Assembly (NCBI RefSeq): GCF_019320115.1
Contig: NC_089584.1
Span: forward strand, 60,031,633 to 60,095,632
Reading direction: 5' to 3'
Length of the DNA: 64,000 bases
DNA from: Miscanthus floridulus
Lineage: Eukaryota > Streptophyta > Magnoliopsida > Poales > Poaceae
The notes under the pieces are model-generated. The model worked only from the letters and a program-made list of their open reading frames with translations, was not told where the DNA came from and searched no databases. Positions 44,900-55,921 of the stretch are shown here, piece by piece; the stretch's first letter is position 1, and each line of letters starts with the position of its first letter. The position numbers and the translations under genes were made by a program.

Positions 44900-46340
44900 T
44901 CCTTGTATAGGTCTCTTTTCATTTCTTTCTCTTCTTTCCACTACAAGAGAACAAATTTTGGTTTAGTATTTCATATCATGTGTGAAGTTTTTATACTATG
45001 GGTGAAGAGGTTCAAACTTACCCTAAAGGGGTGTCTCCTGTAGGCACCGGTGTTACTCATTATAGAACATACATAGTATCCACAATATACACTCTCGGGC
45101 TTCTGCTTGGGGCACTCTGTGTTTTGCATATGAAAATGTTAAATAATGCTTTTGACAGTCATATAATGGAGTACTAAAGTATGTTACACTTACCGCACAT
45201 AGTATTTTTATAGCCAGGATTTCCTTCCTTATTGGATCATGCCTTCCGTGATGTTGATTAACATAGAACCTAAATGTCCTATTCTAATTATTTTAGTAAA
45301 TACAACTTGTTAGTATCTAAAAGTGAACGTTACAAGTATGTATACAAATATATAAGCTAATGAGGATTGTCAATATGTATACATCTTGAGAATCAATATG
45401 AAGTCTTTGTATGTCACCGGGTCCCTATCTATTGAATCAAAGACACATGCCGTGCTCCTCCTGACATCGATGCCTATACAAATCCAGTAGTTGCTGCATG
45501 GATTTAATCATAGAACTAGATAACCTCTTTTGCATCGAATAAAATATATTGAACAAAGCTTTAAGTATAGAGTTGAACTTACTCGAAGTTGTATGGTAGC
45601 CATATAGTAGAGTGTTGTTGGAGATTTTTAAAAGCCAGGGTAATGTATGCCAAAACCTTAAGGGCCTCTTGCCTTAGTTTCTTCGCATGGATGTCCTCTT
45701 TCTCTCGAAGGGTCATTCCAACAGCTAGCTCTTTGTCATCCAGTTTTCACTGTCTAGGGTAATTAAAATTTGTTTGTGCTATAGCTTGAGGGTATATATA
45801 CCTGGCTTTCACACTTGGCATTTGTTTTACAATGCGCACTTACATTATACAAATCACGGCGTGGGTTAGTTACAACAAAATCCAAAGATTACATTCATAT
45901 CATATCGGGAGGGCAAGGACTTATAGGCACCACGTGCGAATTAGATTCATTTCCATTGCTCCGAGGTGAAAGTATGTCTACATGTCATTGAAGTCAAATA
46001 TAATTTTTCCGGCTAGGCTTCCAAATGTGCCGGTGGGGAAGCATGCTTGTATGAGGTCTATGCTCGTTAGGAGAACACGCAAGTACCAATCATTGAACCT
46101 TCTCATTCCAAGTGGTAGGCGCTGGATATCCCGGTTTGGTAGAAAGGGCTTGCCTCTTTCATATGTTTTCGAGCAATCCTTTGGCCATTTGATGGCATCA
46201 ATATTTAGATACTGCTTTGATATTTAGTGGAGTTTGCTAGTGACGGCCTCCTTAGAAGCCCGTGATGGGACTTTTTTAACTTGGTTCTTAGGCTTGAACT
46301 AGTCAAGGGCATATCACTTGTGCACCAACAAGACGTCTTT
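44900..46340 (-). pseudogene. CACTA-encoded C48 (Ulp1-like) protease remnant
   Basis: Minus-strand blocks in order: KWPKDCSKTYERGKPFLPNR (about 46200-46140), MRRFNDWYLRVLLTSIDLIQ and ACFPTGTFGSLAGKIIFDFN (46106-45990), YTYFHLGAMEMNLI. After intron-like breaks come QALKVLAYITLAF-like and a C-terminal VRRSTACVFDSIDRDPG-type segment (45480-45400). Many grass CACTA elements carry a second ORF with a Ulp1-type cysteine protease domain, and this block order matches them. Stops interrupt it. The lower limit is uncertain; 44700-45350 is AT-rich without clear coding. Confidence 0.6.
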
Positions 46341-46639
46341 CATCGGAACATAAATTGGCCTTATGGTGATTGGATGCTTCTTTTGAAGTTCCCATTTAGG
46401 CACATCCTCATCTTCTTGTGCATCACCTTCTTCAGGAGGCACTCATTGTTCATGTATCGGCTGTGCTTGTTCAGAAGACTGTGGCATCTCATCATGCACT
46501 TGCTCGGTATGAGCTAGAGAAGGTTGTGGCTTATCAGGCACATGCTCGCTAGGAGGCAGAGAAGAATGTGGCATCTCATGAATGTGGTGGTCATGAGATG
46601 GTGAAAATATCTCCCCATCCTCAACAACTCACTCCAAAT

Positions 46640-48500
46640 TTGAGAGAGGGAGAGGCGGCGAAGAATCAGTCAATATAATGTCCCATTTGTGCTAGAGGAT
46701 GAACTGCCCCATTACTTCTCTAAGTAACACCAGCCCCTCGAGAGTTGCGTAGTCTATCCTCCACTTGATGAACTCAGACTTCACGGTATGTACCTCGACC
46801 CTAGTGTAGTCCGATGGTATCATATTATTGTGGTGTAAGCCACCAGGAGGATGTGCCACACCCGTTGCCACCTCCATCACAATGTTCTATCGGCCGCTGA
46901 GAAACACTAGGTGCAACTAGTTGGTTCCCGTATGCGATTGATGGGGGTTGTGGCTGCAGTAGAACCTTGGCTGCTAGGAACTTTCGGAGGGCTGCCAATT
47001 AATGCTAGTTCTCCTGGCGGCATCATTAATGTCTATGGCTCCGTAGACAGTCCTTGCTCCTCTAGTGCCTTCGCAACTAGAGCCTTCACTTAGAGCTCAA
47101 GATTAGCCTCCCGGTCTCTGCCATGTTTCTTGTACATGTGCCTATCCTCTTCGAATCCGTGCTTCTAGATCATTCTTTTTCCTAGCCCCCTAGTGCAGCC
47201 TGTGTGCTCGTTGTTTCCCAAGCCAAGGCTAAGCTCGTCCCTCTCTCTGAAAGGATTGAATGAGCCCTTCTCCTTGTCTTCAGCATATTTCAGTATCTGT
47301 GATACTGCCTCTTGGGTCTCTGGCTTATCAAACTTAAGATTACCGCCAGATTATTCTGTACTCCTCACATATATCCAATTCCATGAGCGTACCTTCAAAT
47401 TCTTCACATCAAAATTTCCAGTAGCTGCGGCCTCTTCATCCAACTTCCTAAACTGCTCTTCCTTGGCATAGTAGCCACCGGGGCCTAGATGATGGTGGTG
47501 TTTGTTTCTCTTCGCCAGCTCGGTGTTACAGGCACTGAGCTCCAATGCCTCTGGTGAAGCCTTCTAAGCCACAAGCTCCTCCCATTGACTAGGAGTTATG
47601 TTGTCAAACTCGTTGAATGGAGTTAACCCCTTTTGGATATACTTCTTGTTGAGCTCTGACCTCTAACGTTGGAATGACTCTCCCATGATCTTGAAAGCAT
47701 TTTTTACCAGTTCGTGCTTACTCTTAGGAAATCTAAAATTGAGCTTCAGCTGCTTATCCCATAGTTCATCCTTTTTCTTCTCTAGTACCGCTTTCTAGTT
47801 AGGGATTGCTGGGTTCAATTTATCTCTTACTAGGGCCCCGGTTGCATTATGGAATCGTCCTCTAAATTCCTTCAGCTCAAGGATCTCTCCTACTAGCGCG
47901 ACCTCCGTTATCACATAGCATGCCTTATCTAGATATTGGTTTGCTTTTCTATCCCCTCGTTTCCTCTTTGGCTTGGTAGTCATGTTCGTGATTGTGTCTT
48001 GAGGTTGTGGAACAGTGGCATCAATGTTCGTCTCTATGGCTGTTGCCTCTGCTATCCTTTCCTCTACTTCATCTTGTCCAGTGAGATGTCGCGGACATCG
48101 ATGTCATCTTTTCTGAGTTTTAGGAGGGACCTGTATATATGACAGGTCAAAGTGTTAGCAGAGGTAACACAGCCAAAGCTTTATCAAAATTTCCATGCTA
48201 AGTCTTTATCCCTACCTCCTCGTTCGGGTCAAAATCCTTATCCAAATCTTTCTCCATTGGCCTCCTTCTAGCTTCACATGGGAAAGGATCCTCGGGACAT
48301 ACATATCCCTCTTCTGAGTCCTCATCATCATCATCCTATTCTTCTTTGCCTTCAGCAGCCTCTCCTGCTCTTCCTTCTGCTCCCCCTTCCTCCTCGTCAC
48401 ACTGCTCCTGAGTAAGCATCACTTCTAGATCCTTTTCTAACTCGTTATCGAACTGCTCCTGAGTAAGCTAGTCCTCTAGTGCTTGCTCCTCATAGGTTGG
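46640..48500 (-). pseudogene. CACTA Transposase_24 (Ptta/En/Spm)-type ORF remnant
   Basis: Minus strand, N to C: an acidic segment DDDDEDSEEGYVCPEDPF (about 48340-48280), KRKRGDRKANQYLDKACYVI and FRGRFHNATGALVRDKLNPA (47975-47800). Next come ELAKRNKHHHHLGPGGYYAK then EEQFRKLDEEAAATGNFD (47525-47400), VRSWNWIYVRS, KGSFNPFREGRARLSLGLGK, and finally IPSDYTRVEVHTVKSEFIKW with RIDYATLEGLVLLREVMGQF (46820-46690). The HHHHLG..GY and SRSW motifs are typical of this plant transposon protein. Several frameshifts and stops occur. Confidence 0.75.
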
Positions 48501-48741
48501 CTGCTCTCATGCTCGGGGCATCGGGCTGCACTATCTGCTGTCCACGACATTATTTTATGCTTTGTTCTAATAGATGCAAGAAAGTGTGCTTTAGGTATGC
48601 GAGAAGGTATAAGAAATCAAAAAGGTCTGTAAAACAAATTAGTCCTATAAAACAACAATATATCAAAAAAATGAATAGTGGCGGTAGTAGAGGCCTTACA
48701 AACATGTCAATCATCATTTGATCATGAACTTGGAACATCAA

Positions 48742-49280
48742 GGCATCATAACAGAGAAGAGAGGAGAAGGTAATGTAGGAGCGGCTGATAATGATGCCAA
48801 GTTCCTCACAAGTTCTTGATCATCGGCTCATATTCCATATAATGTATGGACTTAGACAATTTCATCACCGGCAAAACAAAGGAGAGGAGAGGGGAGATTT
48901 GGCAAAAAAAAAGCAACAGCTGCTTAGCAAACATAGAGCAGCAGCTGATGGCAAAAATAATCAAAATGTTACTTGCCAAAAAATAGAACAATTGCTGGCA
49001 AACATAGAAGTAGTAGGAGAGGAGAGGAGAGGAGAAGAGTAGTAGAAGTAGTAGGACTAGTCCAAACAAATCAGTTGTTGCCTGCCAAAAAATAGCTGCA
49101 TTGGTATACAAGCCATCCTAGTTTAGCGGCTCACAAGTATGGGGACATTTCATCATCATAGCCACTGCCTCAGCATAAAAAGTTTCACATCATTGCATAT
49201 GCCACTGCCTCAGCACATTTTTTTAGAAGTTTAAAAAAAATTCATCATTGCAAATGCCACAAAGTTTGAGAACAAGCAGC
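48742..49280. other. CACTA internal A-rich noncoding sequence
   Basis: Purine-rich (GGAGAGGAGAGGAGA-type at 49015-49040), with the word GCAAACATAG and GCCAAAAAATAG repeated. No gene-like frame. Confidence 0.5.
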
Positions 49281-49283
49281 TAA

Positions 49284-49617
49284 TGCTCACAAGAAGGTAG
49301 AGTAGTAAATAGTAACCAGCCCCCAAATAGTATGTAGAGTAGGAGGAGGAGGAAGTAGTAAGTAGGTAGAGTAGTAAGCAGCAGCCAGCCACCACAATAG
49401 TAGAAGAGTAGTAGAAGAGTAGAGTAGTAAGTAGTAAACAGCAGTAGAAGGAGGAGTAAGTAGGAGTAGTAAGTAGTAAATAGTAGTAAGTAGTAAATAG
49501 CAGTAGTAGGAGTAGTAAGTAGTAAACAGGAGGAGGAGGAGTAAGTAGTAAATAGCATCAGGAGGAGGAGTAAGTAGTAAGTAGTAGTAGTAAGTCATAG
49601 TAGTAAGTAGTAGTAGT

Positions 49618-49682
<65 letters not shown>

Positions 49683-50150
49683 AGTAGTAGTAGTAGTAAG
49701 TAGTAAGTAGTAAACATCAGCAGGAGGAGGAGTAAGTAGTAAGTAGTAGTAGTAAGTAGTAGTAGTAAGTAGTAAACAGTAGTAGGTAGAGTAGCAGGAG
49801 GAGGAGGAGGAGGAGGAGGACGACGAGTAGAAGTAGTAGTAGGAGTAGGAGTAGCAACCAGTAGCTTAGAAGTAGGAGTAGGAGTAGGAGGAGGAGGAGG
49901 AGGAGTAAGTAGTAGTAGTGGGAGTAGTAGGAGTAGCAGCCAACAGCTTACAAGTAGTAGTAGGAGTAGTAGGAGTAGGAGGAGGAGGAGGAGGAGTAGA
50001 AGTAGTAGTAGGAGTAGGAATAGGAGTAGGAGTAGGAGTAGGAGTAGGAGTAGCAACCAGCAGCTTAGAAGTAGTAGTAGGAGTAGTACTAGTAGGAGTA
50101 GGAGGAGGAGGAGGAGGAGGAGGAGGAATACAGTAGGAGTAGTTCTAGTA
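49284..50150. repeat. Trinucleotide-repeat tract (AGT/GGA)n, about 870 bp
   Basis: Long runs of GTA/AGT (49617-49690 is an almost pure block) alternate with GGA runs. Larger repeat units are visible, for example GCAACCAGTAGCTTAGAAGTAG, GCAGCCAACAGCTTACAAGTAG and GCAACCAGCAGCTTAGAAGTAG at about 49850, 49935 and 50053. The leucine- or tyrosine-rich minus-strand reading through it is an artefact of the repeat. Confidence 0.85.
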
Positions 50151-50159
50151 GGAGCCTGT

Positions 50160-52354
50160 AACAAACTACAACTGGAATTTATCCTAGGCAATTAATGACA
50201 TAATGAAATTGATACTTTGCTATAATGTCAATGGTAGGGCTAGATGCAGACGGTGTCATCATGCATCTAATCCGACGAAGTGCTAAACAGAGTAGTGCAA
50301 ATGTAGCCAAGAGTGCACTAGGAAGGCAGCAACCAACAACCATTCCGACAATAACAAGTATTTGTAAATGGCATAGTAAATTGAGTAAAAGAAAGTGTAG
50401 TGTCATAGATTATCATGCAAAGCAACTTATTATGTCTAATATTAGAGGTTCAAACTCCTACAAGAATGAGTCAATTATCTTATTATGAAAGCAAAGAGCT
50501 ATTTTGACCAATATTTTATTGAAACCATTGAATTGATTTGCAAGTTTAAAAAGACACAACTCAGTCAAAAGTCAACTTCACAATAAGGCAAAAGAACAGG
50601 CATATGCTCAGCTTAAATTATGAAATCATTGGCATCATTGTCAGTGGCATCTACTCAGTTAAAATTATCACAGTTAAAATAATTAACATCACAGGCAGCA
50701 TCACAGTTAAAATCACAGTTGCATCATAGGCAGCATCACAGGAAACATGTGCACAGGCAGCACATGTGCACATGCAAGATCATAGGCAACATGTGAGCTC
50801 GGGGACAAGCAAAATCACAAGCAAACCTAGGATCACAGGCAAGATCTTCGGTGGGAGGAGATAGTGCATAGGCAAGATCATAAGCAAACCTAGGATGATC
50901 TTAGGGAGGAGGATCGAAGATGAGTAGTGAGATGGTGGAACTCAGTTAGAGCACTGTAGAATTTATCAGCGCGTAGTGATTCAAGGAAAATGCTAGGTGG
51001 AGGAGGGAGAGCCTGGTTGCAGGTTAAACTTCTGAGGAAGGTTGTATCATGGACACATGGCCTGCAGAAATCACCAAACCTCAAGTCAGATTAATAATTT
51101 ATTTTGACATGCTAATGGGAGTGTTTGGTTTGGAGAATCAATCCGTTCTAGACAAGGTGATGCATCATGAATCCATCCCTCAAATTTAATGGAATGACTT
51201 CATTCCTCATATTAGTACTAATTACTAGTTTGTGAGGAATGGAATGATAGTGCATCAACTCACCCCCTAAATCGGTAAATCCCATATATTTAAAAAAAAT
51301 AGAATGTCATCAAGGAATAAATAATTCCTACTAGAACCTAGATCCATTCAGTAAAGTAAACTTCATAGTTTGGACTCTGAACACATGAAATAGTACGATG
51401 GTGCATTGATTCGCCATGCCTAACTATTTACTAGATCTGTGGTGAACTACTCAACTTTGGGCTTCTTAACTACTGCATGCGGGACTATGGGACTACTAAA
51501 TGTTGTACCAGATCTATATATGCTTTCAAAAGCATGGCACCCATGTAAATGTAGTTGTCACTTGCCAGGTAGCCAGTGATCAATATGAGTTACTTTTGTT
51601 TCAAAGATAATTCCACTTTTAAGGAACGATGCTACATTAGCTATATATTATCTTGTCTCCGTTGTATTATTCTCATAAATTTACAAAGCAGTATAGAAGT
51701 GCATAACTATATGTTTGGAAACACCCTTAAGGCATTCTTCATCTCAACTGGTTGCATGAAAAGAATCCTGCATACCTTCAGTAGAAAAAACACAATAGAG
51801 AATCATGTGGTGGCATATTATTTTCTATCCCATCTTATGAAACTATAACTCATTTCTGTCATAACAAAAGAAAAGATATCTATGTCACAGTATGCCTTAC
51901 AAAACATGGTAACCAAACCCTAAACCATATCGTGTTTCTGTTATTTGGAAAACATGGTAACCAAACCCTAAACAAGGTAACCAAAGACTAAAGTAGGCAT
52001 TTTCATCGATTGAAGTTGTCATATCTACAAAGCAACATATGAAGACATAATGCAGTTTTGAGCTTCTCAACAAGGGATAATATGGAGGGTACAGAGGTAA
52101 AAATCTAGTTACAAGCATGCCAAAGGACATAGGCAAGGAAATATTCTCTTATGTGTACTACTTTACAAGCAAAATCCTGGCCATGTTGTCATATCTTCAG
52201 CATACTATAAACACTCAGTCCTAGGCAATTGATTGGAGGGGAGGGTGCAGGATTAGCCATAATACCAAACTTCCAAAATTCCTTTTTTAGACTGATAGTC
52301 TAATCCAAGTAGTTGGTTAACCAATACATATCCAGATTAAATTCCTCTTAACAC
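50160..52354. other. CACTA internal region, no recognised gene
   Basis: At 50640-50900 the words CACAGGCA(G/A)CAT and ATCACAGTTAAAAT recur. At 51115-51350 one side of a GGAGTGTTTGGTTTGG-type MITE is visible. At 51900-52000 AACATGGTAACCAAACCCTA is duplicated. No coding domain is seen on either strand. Confidence 0.5.
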
Positions 52355-52555
52355 GGGCCTGTTTGGATGCATAGGTCTAATTATTTGCCAGCTAATTTTT
52401 AGCTCCAGCCCATCCAAATAGGGGTTAATAAGTGGGCTAATTTTTTTAGTCATGACTATAACTAGTTGCTAACCATCTAGCTAGCCAGGCCCAGCTAATT
52501 TAGGCTAATTTTTAGCCTCACCTAAGAAGTAGCCCTAGATGATCCAAATAGGCCC
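52355..52555. mobile_element. TIR-flanked MITE (about 200 bp)
   Basis: The left end is GGGCCTGTTTGGATGCAT; the right end is GATGATCCAAATAGGCCC, its near-perfect inverse complement. Repeated TAGC and CTAATTTTTAGC words are inside. A target duplication was not clear, so the superfamily is undecided. Confidence 0.7.
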
Positions 52556-53059
52556 ATAAACTAGTATATCCTCCTCGCTGTACATTGCACATTATGAAAT
52601 AGTGAATGCATGCAGTACAATCTGTACTCTCTTGAATGGAACGTGTCAGGGCAAATAAACATGCATTATTATTGCTCAAAAGTAGTTCAATTGCTAAAAG
52701 ATAATAAGTATTAACATCCCAGATTTTCTACCATCCAAGACTAGTCAAAGTGGGTAAAGCTAACAAATAGATGCATAGATATTTTTGTAAGAGCTCTGTA
52801 TCATTGTCCTACATGAGCCAAAAAAAATCAATACAAATATACACTAACACTTTGATGCACACAACCAAAGGATTTTTCAACTACATCGATTTTGTTCGCA
52901 TAGGCCTCTAGAGCAATTGACACCCTGGACCATGAGTTACCACAAGATAAATGTTTACAACGTACCTCAAGATTCAGGAAACTAAAGTTCCACAATTACA
53001 CCATGATGCAACTCCACTCTGGGTACCGCACTTCCTCCACAAATAACTTTAGAGCTGAT

Positions 53060-53540
53060 GAAGTTCTTGTGGGTGCGGAGGGAGCTCGTCGGAGTCAGAG
53101 GGACGGGTGCGTCGCTGCTCCAAACTGGTGAGTCGCTGCGTGCTACTGCTCCAGTGCGCCACCGCGAGGTCAGGCCACTGGTGGAGATGGAGGAGGGGGC
53201 CTAGGGCTGCATGGCACCCAGATCTGGTGGAGAGGGAGGAGGGGGCTCGAGGGAAGACGGCGTACGGCGGCGGATGTCCTCGCCCACGACTAGGGTTCCG
53301 CAGTGGGTCCCAGTGGCGGACGGAGCCAAGGAAGACGGTTGAGCCTAGGGTTAGCAGCAAGACCCCATGGACCTCCAAGGCACGGAGGACGAAGAGAAAG
53401 AGTGGGGAGGACTGCCAAAGTGCACGGCCGGGCGCGCACAAGCCGGCGGAGGTGAGAGGAAGTGGCGCTACGGCACGGTGAGGGTGGCCTGACGGCGCCC
53501 GCAAGGAAAAAGAGCGCCCTACATTTTGGCCTCCCCGCGC
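53060..53540. other. GC-rich block inside the CACTA right end
   Basis: GC-rich, with overlapping open frames on both strands (for example 53504-53049 minus). None resembles a known protein. It could be the 5' exon or promoter-side leader of the CACTA transcript, which runs on the minus strand. Confidence 0.35.
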
Positions 53541-53544
53541 GCCC

Positions 53545-53650
53545 TACATTTATACTGGGGATGATTTGTAGGGGCGGCTAGTGAGTGAGCCGCCCCTACA
53601 ATGCATTTGTAGGGACGGTTCCTGACTAAGCCGCCCCTACAAATATTTTT
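53545..53650. repeat. CACTA right subterminal repeats, inner cluster
   Basis: TTTGTAGGGGCGGCTAGTGA, followed by the inverse GAGCCGCCCCTACAA, then TTTGTAGGGACGGTTCC and its inverse. A second cluster lies at 55375-55590. Confidence 0.75.
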
Positions 53651-53844
53651 TAATTTATTTTTATTACTTGTTCTATATATTCATTTTTCTTTATATATAC
53701 TGTATATATTTGTTTTCTAATTATTTTATATATAAATGTATCTATATATACATTTTTTATATAGAAAATATATAATTCTATATTTTGTTCTTAATAAAAA
53801 TAATATTTTAAAAATTGAAAATTTGAAATTTAAAACAACTAAAA

Positions 53845-54270
53845 CAATTTCATCTCCACTAAATGACCTCAAATGAAAATTTTGTAAACATCAATGTTGT
53901 AGAACTCATCAAGATGTACAACTTATATTTTTGTCATCTTTTCATTTGACCAAATTTGAACAGTTCAAATTTTGAATTTCAATAAATGTCAACTTCAAAT
54001 AAGATTTTGAAACCTTAAATTATTTCAAATAAGAAAGTGATGAACATAAAAGTTGTTGAACACATCTCTATCTACAACTTTTATTTTGGTCATCTTTTTA
54101 TTTGACAAAATTTAAACAGTTTAAATTTTGAATTTCTATAAATGGCAACTTTAAACAAAATTTTGAAACCTTAAATGATTTCAACTACAAAAGTCGTGAG
54201 CATAAGAGTTGTTGAACTCATCACCATCTACAGCTTTTATTTTGGTCACTTATTCATTTGATAAAGTATT
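53845..54270. repeat. Three tandem ~130-140 bp repeats, AT-rich
   Basis: The series TTGTAGAACTCATCAAGATG, TTGTTGAACACATCTCTATC, TTGTTGAACTCATCACCATC is each followed by CTACA(A/G)CTTTTATTTT-like and ATCTTTTCATTTGAC-like sequence. The first two copies continue with CAGTTCAAATTTTGAATTTC or its variant. No gene. Confidence 0.75.
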
Positions 54271-54545
54271 AGTAAACTTTGTTTATAAATTCATATATCA
54301 CTCATAGTTTCATGAACGTAGCTCAAGCACCATAGAAGAGAGAGAAAAGCAAAATTCTAATTACTCACTAACCAACCATTAAAACTTCAAAAAAAATGTA
54401 GAATATCATTTTCTTACCTTCTACAACCTCTCCACCAAAGAATTTGAGATCAAAACCTTCCCGCTTAGTAGAGCAATTTTTGGGAGGTACCCAAAGCCTC
54501 CCAAGCCTTTTTTCTTGGGTAAGAGTGAGTGACCCGAGGAGGAAG

Positions 54546-55339
54546 CAGTGGCGGACCCAAAAGGTAGTCCAGGTAGGCCCAGGACTACCCTAGAATCTGG
54601 CCCAAAGTTTATTTAGTACTCAACATTTTCAATCTTTTAGCCTATAGAAAGTCTGGCCCAATAAAAAACTGAAAGAAGCCCACGTTAGCGAGCATCAGGT
54701 ATCTCCCGTCAGCCTCCTGATCCCCTATGCGAGGCCGTGAGACCTGCCCCGCCCCCGAGGCCGTGACACTTGCGAGTGCCGCCACCCCTGACTCCCCGAG
54801 CACCGAGGCCGAGCCGCACGAGGCCTGAGCGTCGGCACCCCGCAGGGCGCCATCCCGCCTGGGCCTGGCACTAGTCACCATCTCTCCGAGCCTATGCGGC
54901 ACCCCCGCTGCGGCACTGTGCGGCACCCCACGTGGCTGAGGTGTCGAGCAGGGCAGCAAGCTACATGCTGCTGGAGCCAATCGCCGAGTGCGCCAGGCTG
55001 TTGCTCTACAGCGCGCCAGTGCTCCTGGACGGTGAGTGTGCTTTTGAAGTTCTGAGCTCACCCTAATCTCATACCCTTTGGTTTGGACAGTGAGCACTGG
55101 ATTGCAAATTTGGTTAGGGATTTGTTCTTGTAAATGAAATCAGAGCATAGAATCTTATGTATAATCTATTTGTGCAAGTTTCGGATCTATTTATATAAGT
55201 TTTGAACTTTTCAATTGTATTATCTCAATTGGTTAATTTATAGCCATTTTACCGAACTTTTTCTTTAAATTTTGTCAGTGTTGCACATGAAATTTTTTTA
55301 CTAGGACTACCCTGGTTTTAAATCCTAGGTCCGCCACTG
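54546..55339. mobile_element. hAT-type non-autonomous element (794 bp)
   Basis: Ends are CAGTGGCGGACCCAAAAGG and, inverted, CAGTGGCGGACCTAGGATT. A perfect 8 bp target duplication GGAGGAAG lies at 54538-54545 and 55340-55347. Inside, GC-rich sequence at 54670-55030 gives an open minus-strand frame of about 150 codons with no recognised domain. CAGTGGCGG-type ends with 8 bp duplications are characteristic of grass hAT elements. Confidence 0.87.
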
Positions 55340-55374
55340 GGAGGAAGAAGGGGGCAGCAGCCATTTGTACAACG

Positions 55375-55600
55375 AACATTTATAAGAGCGGCTGGTGATT
55401 GAGCCGCTCCTATAAATCGACCAGTAGAGGCGGCTGATGAGTGAGCCGCCCCTATAAATCTACCCATTTGTAGGGGCAGCACCAGCCGTCCCTACTGTTA
55501 AATTTGTGGGGGCAGCTGGAATCGTGAGACCTGAGCTCACCCACTGTAGGGGCGGTTGGTGGTGGAGCCGCCCCTACAAAAAAAATGCCCCCGATGCTAA
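55375..55600. repeat. CACTA right subterminal repeats, outer cluster
   Basis: Alternating TATAGGAGC/GAGCGGCT-type and TTTGTAGGGGC(G/A)GC-type motifs in both orientations, ending at the terminal inverted repeat. Confidence 0.72.
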
Positions 55601-55619
55601 AAATCGTTTATGTCGTAGT

Positions 55620-55697
55620 GACGCCGCAGGCGGCCAGCCCCACGAGGACACCGCCGTTGGACGTGCCAGCCCACGCGCCAAAGATGAAGATGGCTGC
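55620..55697 (-). pseudogene. YSL transporter, C-terminal fragment (5' part of the exon)
   Basis: The minus strand reads AAIFIFGAWAGTSNGGVLVG then LAACG, directly continuous with [13 protein letters not shown] at 44053 once the CACTA is removed. Upstream, GGTAAAATTGCAG at 55710-55698 looks like an intron acceptor end, so the exon probably starts at 55697. Confidence 0.82.
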
Positions 55698-55750
55698 CTG
55701 CAATTTTACCCAATGCCCTCCACCCTCACGTGATGAGCAGATGCTTATTG

Positions 55751-55920
55751 ATCCAACCTGGACGCCATGATGGATAGCCATGTCGGTTAAAAAACTAAAA
55801 CAAAGAGGTATGGGCTAGGAATGCACCACTAACAAAGACTATGGACCCAAAAACCCACTTTCAGAGTTGATGGACTTAAGTGAAACTAGAGTGCAAGTTG
55901 ATGGACTACTGATGCATTTA
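55751..55920 (-). repeat. Right terminal inverted repeat of the YSL-carrying element, main part
   Basis: Inverse complement of 42414-42590. Its outer six or so bases are displaced to 56659-56664 by the Tourist-type insertion. Confidence 0.75.
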
Positions 55921-55921
55921 A

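Larger units (their letters stand above)
44054..55619 (-). mobile_element. CACTA (En/Spm) transposon, 11.6 kb, inserted in YSL exon
   Basis: The left end is CACTACTACAATAAGCATTT; the right end, read inward, is CACTACGACATAAACGATTT. Subterminal copies of TTTGTAGGGGCGGCT occur near both ends in both orientations. Adjacent bases are ACT (44051-44053) and ACG (55620-55622), probably a 3 bp duplication with one substitution. Removing the element joins ...LAACG V to MMSIMST of YSL in frame. Coding sequence on the minus strand covers a C48-like ORF and a Transposase_24-like ORF. I saw no TNP2-type transposase, so it is probably non-autonomous. Confidence 0.87.

Noticed and set aside
49280..50191. 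Leucine- or tyrosine-rich 92-198 codon ORFs
   Set aside because: They are direct readings of the AGT/GGA repeat tract and not credible proteins.
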